Shown here in pieces: positions 63,516 to 64,000 of a stretch of 64,000 bases of DNA (positions are counted from its first letter, which is position 1; each line of letters begins with the position of its first letter). The stretch covers positions 1,285,001-1,349,000 of the forward strand of contig NZ_CP063656.1 of the NCBI RefSeq assembly GCF_015209725.1, written 5' to 3'. The stretch is from Lysobacter ciconiae. GTDB taxonomy: Bacteria > Pseudomonadota > Gammaproteobacteria > Xanthomonadales > Xanthomonadaceae. The translations under genes and the position numbers were made by a program. The notes under the pieces are model-generated. The model had not been told where the DNA came from. It searched no databases and saw only the letters and a list, made by a program, of their open reading frames with translations.

Positions 63516-64000
63516 TCAGCTGTCCGCCGGCACCTTGCTCAGCATGTGCTCGATGTGCTCGTGGAAGGACTTGAGGTAGTTGCCGAGAAACTTCGCGGTG
63601 GACTCGTTGGCGATCTCGCCGGCGTCGTTGATCATCCCGTCCTTGAAGTGGATGTAGGCCTCGGGGGAATTCATCTGCGGGGAGTCGAGGAAGCCCAGGA
63701 TGCTGCGCAGGTGCTGCTGGCATACCGCGGTCCCGATCGCGCCGATCGATGCACCGACCACGGCGGACGGAATCCCGGCAAACGAGTTGGTTCCCCAAGG
63801 GCGGCTGGCCCAGTCGAACGCGTTCTTCAGCCCGCCCGGAACGGAGCGGTTGTACTCCGGCGTCACGATCAGGATCGCATCGCAGCTCTCGATGTCCTTC
63901 TTGAATTTGCGTCCGACCTCCGGGTAGTCCGGGTCGTAGTCGTAACTGTAGATCGGCAGGTCGCGGTAGGAGATCTCTTCGAACTGCAACGCTTCCGGTG
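63516..64000 (-). CDS. NAD(P)H-dependent FMN reductase, 5' truncated by window
   Basis: At least 161 residues are present, and the frame runs on past the window edge. The flavodoxin-like signature TPEYNRSVPGGLKNAFDWASRP is intact, and ISYRDLPIYSYDYDPDYP precedes it. These enzymes reduce FMN or quinones with NAD(P)H. The FMN-phosphate loop at the N-terminus lies outside the window. It heads a pair with pirin. Confidence 0.9.
   Translation of the reverse strand, partial: PEALQFEEISYRDLPIYSYDYDPDYPEVGRKFKKDIESCDAILIVTPEYNRSVPGGLKNAFDWASRPWGTNSFAGIPSAVVGASIGAIGTAVCQQHLRSILGFLDSPQMNSPEAYIHFKDGMINDAGEIANESTAKFLGNYLKSFHEHIEHMLSKVPADS

Overview
The window looks like ordinary chromosome from a high-GC gammaproteobacterium, most likely a Xanthomonadaceae member of the Lysobacter/Luteimonas type. 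This is inferred from base composition, gram-negative envelope genes (outer-membrane phospholipase, lipoproteins, a YadA-type adhesin), recC-recB-recD order, class III polyhydroxyalkanoate (PHA) synthase and a lexA-imuA-imuB-dnaE2 cassette. No species can be named from the sequence alone. Gene density is high, and I see no prophage, IS transposase, integron, CRISPR array or rRNA.

Layout. 1-2396: end of a ligase-associated DEXH helicase, then pdeM. 2448-5429 (minus): a small basic protein and a trimeric autotransporter adhesin carrying EF-hand-like loops. 5691-7111 (minus): a lipocalin translationally coupled to a sirtuin. 7317-11202: acnD-prpF, the Fe/S branch of the methylcitrate cycle. 11344-13470: an M13 metallopeptidase, followed by two hairpins and a non-coding block of nested inverted repeats (13602-13828). 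13892-23195: recC-recB-recD as a tightly overlapping operon. 23363-29339: osmC, an orphan PAAR protein, an adaptor/permease/ATPase ABC efflux operon, a MASE2-GGDEF diguanylate cyclase, a DksA-type zinc finger and an unknown protein. 29359-37648: tex, fpr, a universal stress protein, an AarF/UbiB-like kinase, DUF488 and an ABC exporter. 37964-39890: a small HMA metal-binding protein and class I fumarase.

39895-45429 (all minus): DUF456 protein, cardiolipin synthase, BON-MscS channel, outer-membrane phospholipase A and a patatin, so phospholipid synthesis, membrane-tension sensing and phospholipid hydrolysis lie next to each other. 45629-47888: cold-shock protein, glycine-zipper lipoprotein, membrane-anchored cytochrome c'-like protein and tcdA. 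47958-55090 (minus): dinB, lexA, imuA, imuB and dnaE2, a contiguous SOS and translesion-synthesis block with a palindromic operator touching the lexA start codon. 55251-59113: pssA, phaE (with a histone-H1-like tail), phaC, a PspC protein and an HExxH-containing membrane protein. Then tRNA-Leu(CAA), a SYLF-domain lipoprotein, a cytosine-deaminase-like amidohydrolase with an MFS transporter, pirin, and an FMN reductase cut by the window end.

The observations most worth a second look are the EF-hand loops inside YadA head repeats, the phospholipid/mechanosensitive gene cluster, the H1-like tail on PhaE, the five-gene SOS block with a possibly leaderless lexA, and the nested inverted repeats upstream of recC. 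Nothing seen amounts to a clearly new defence or mobile system.
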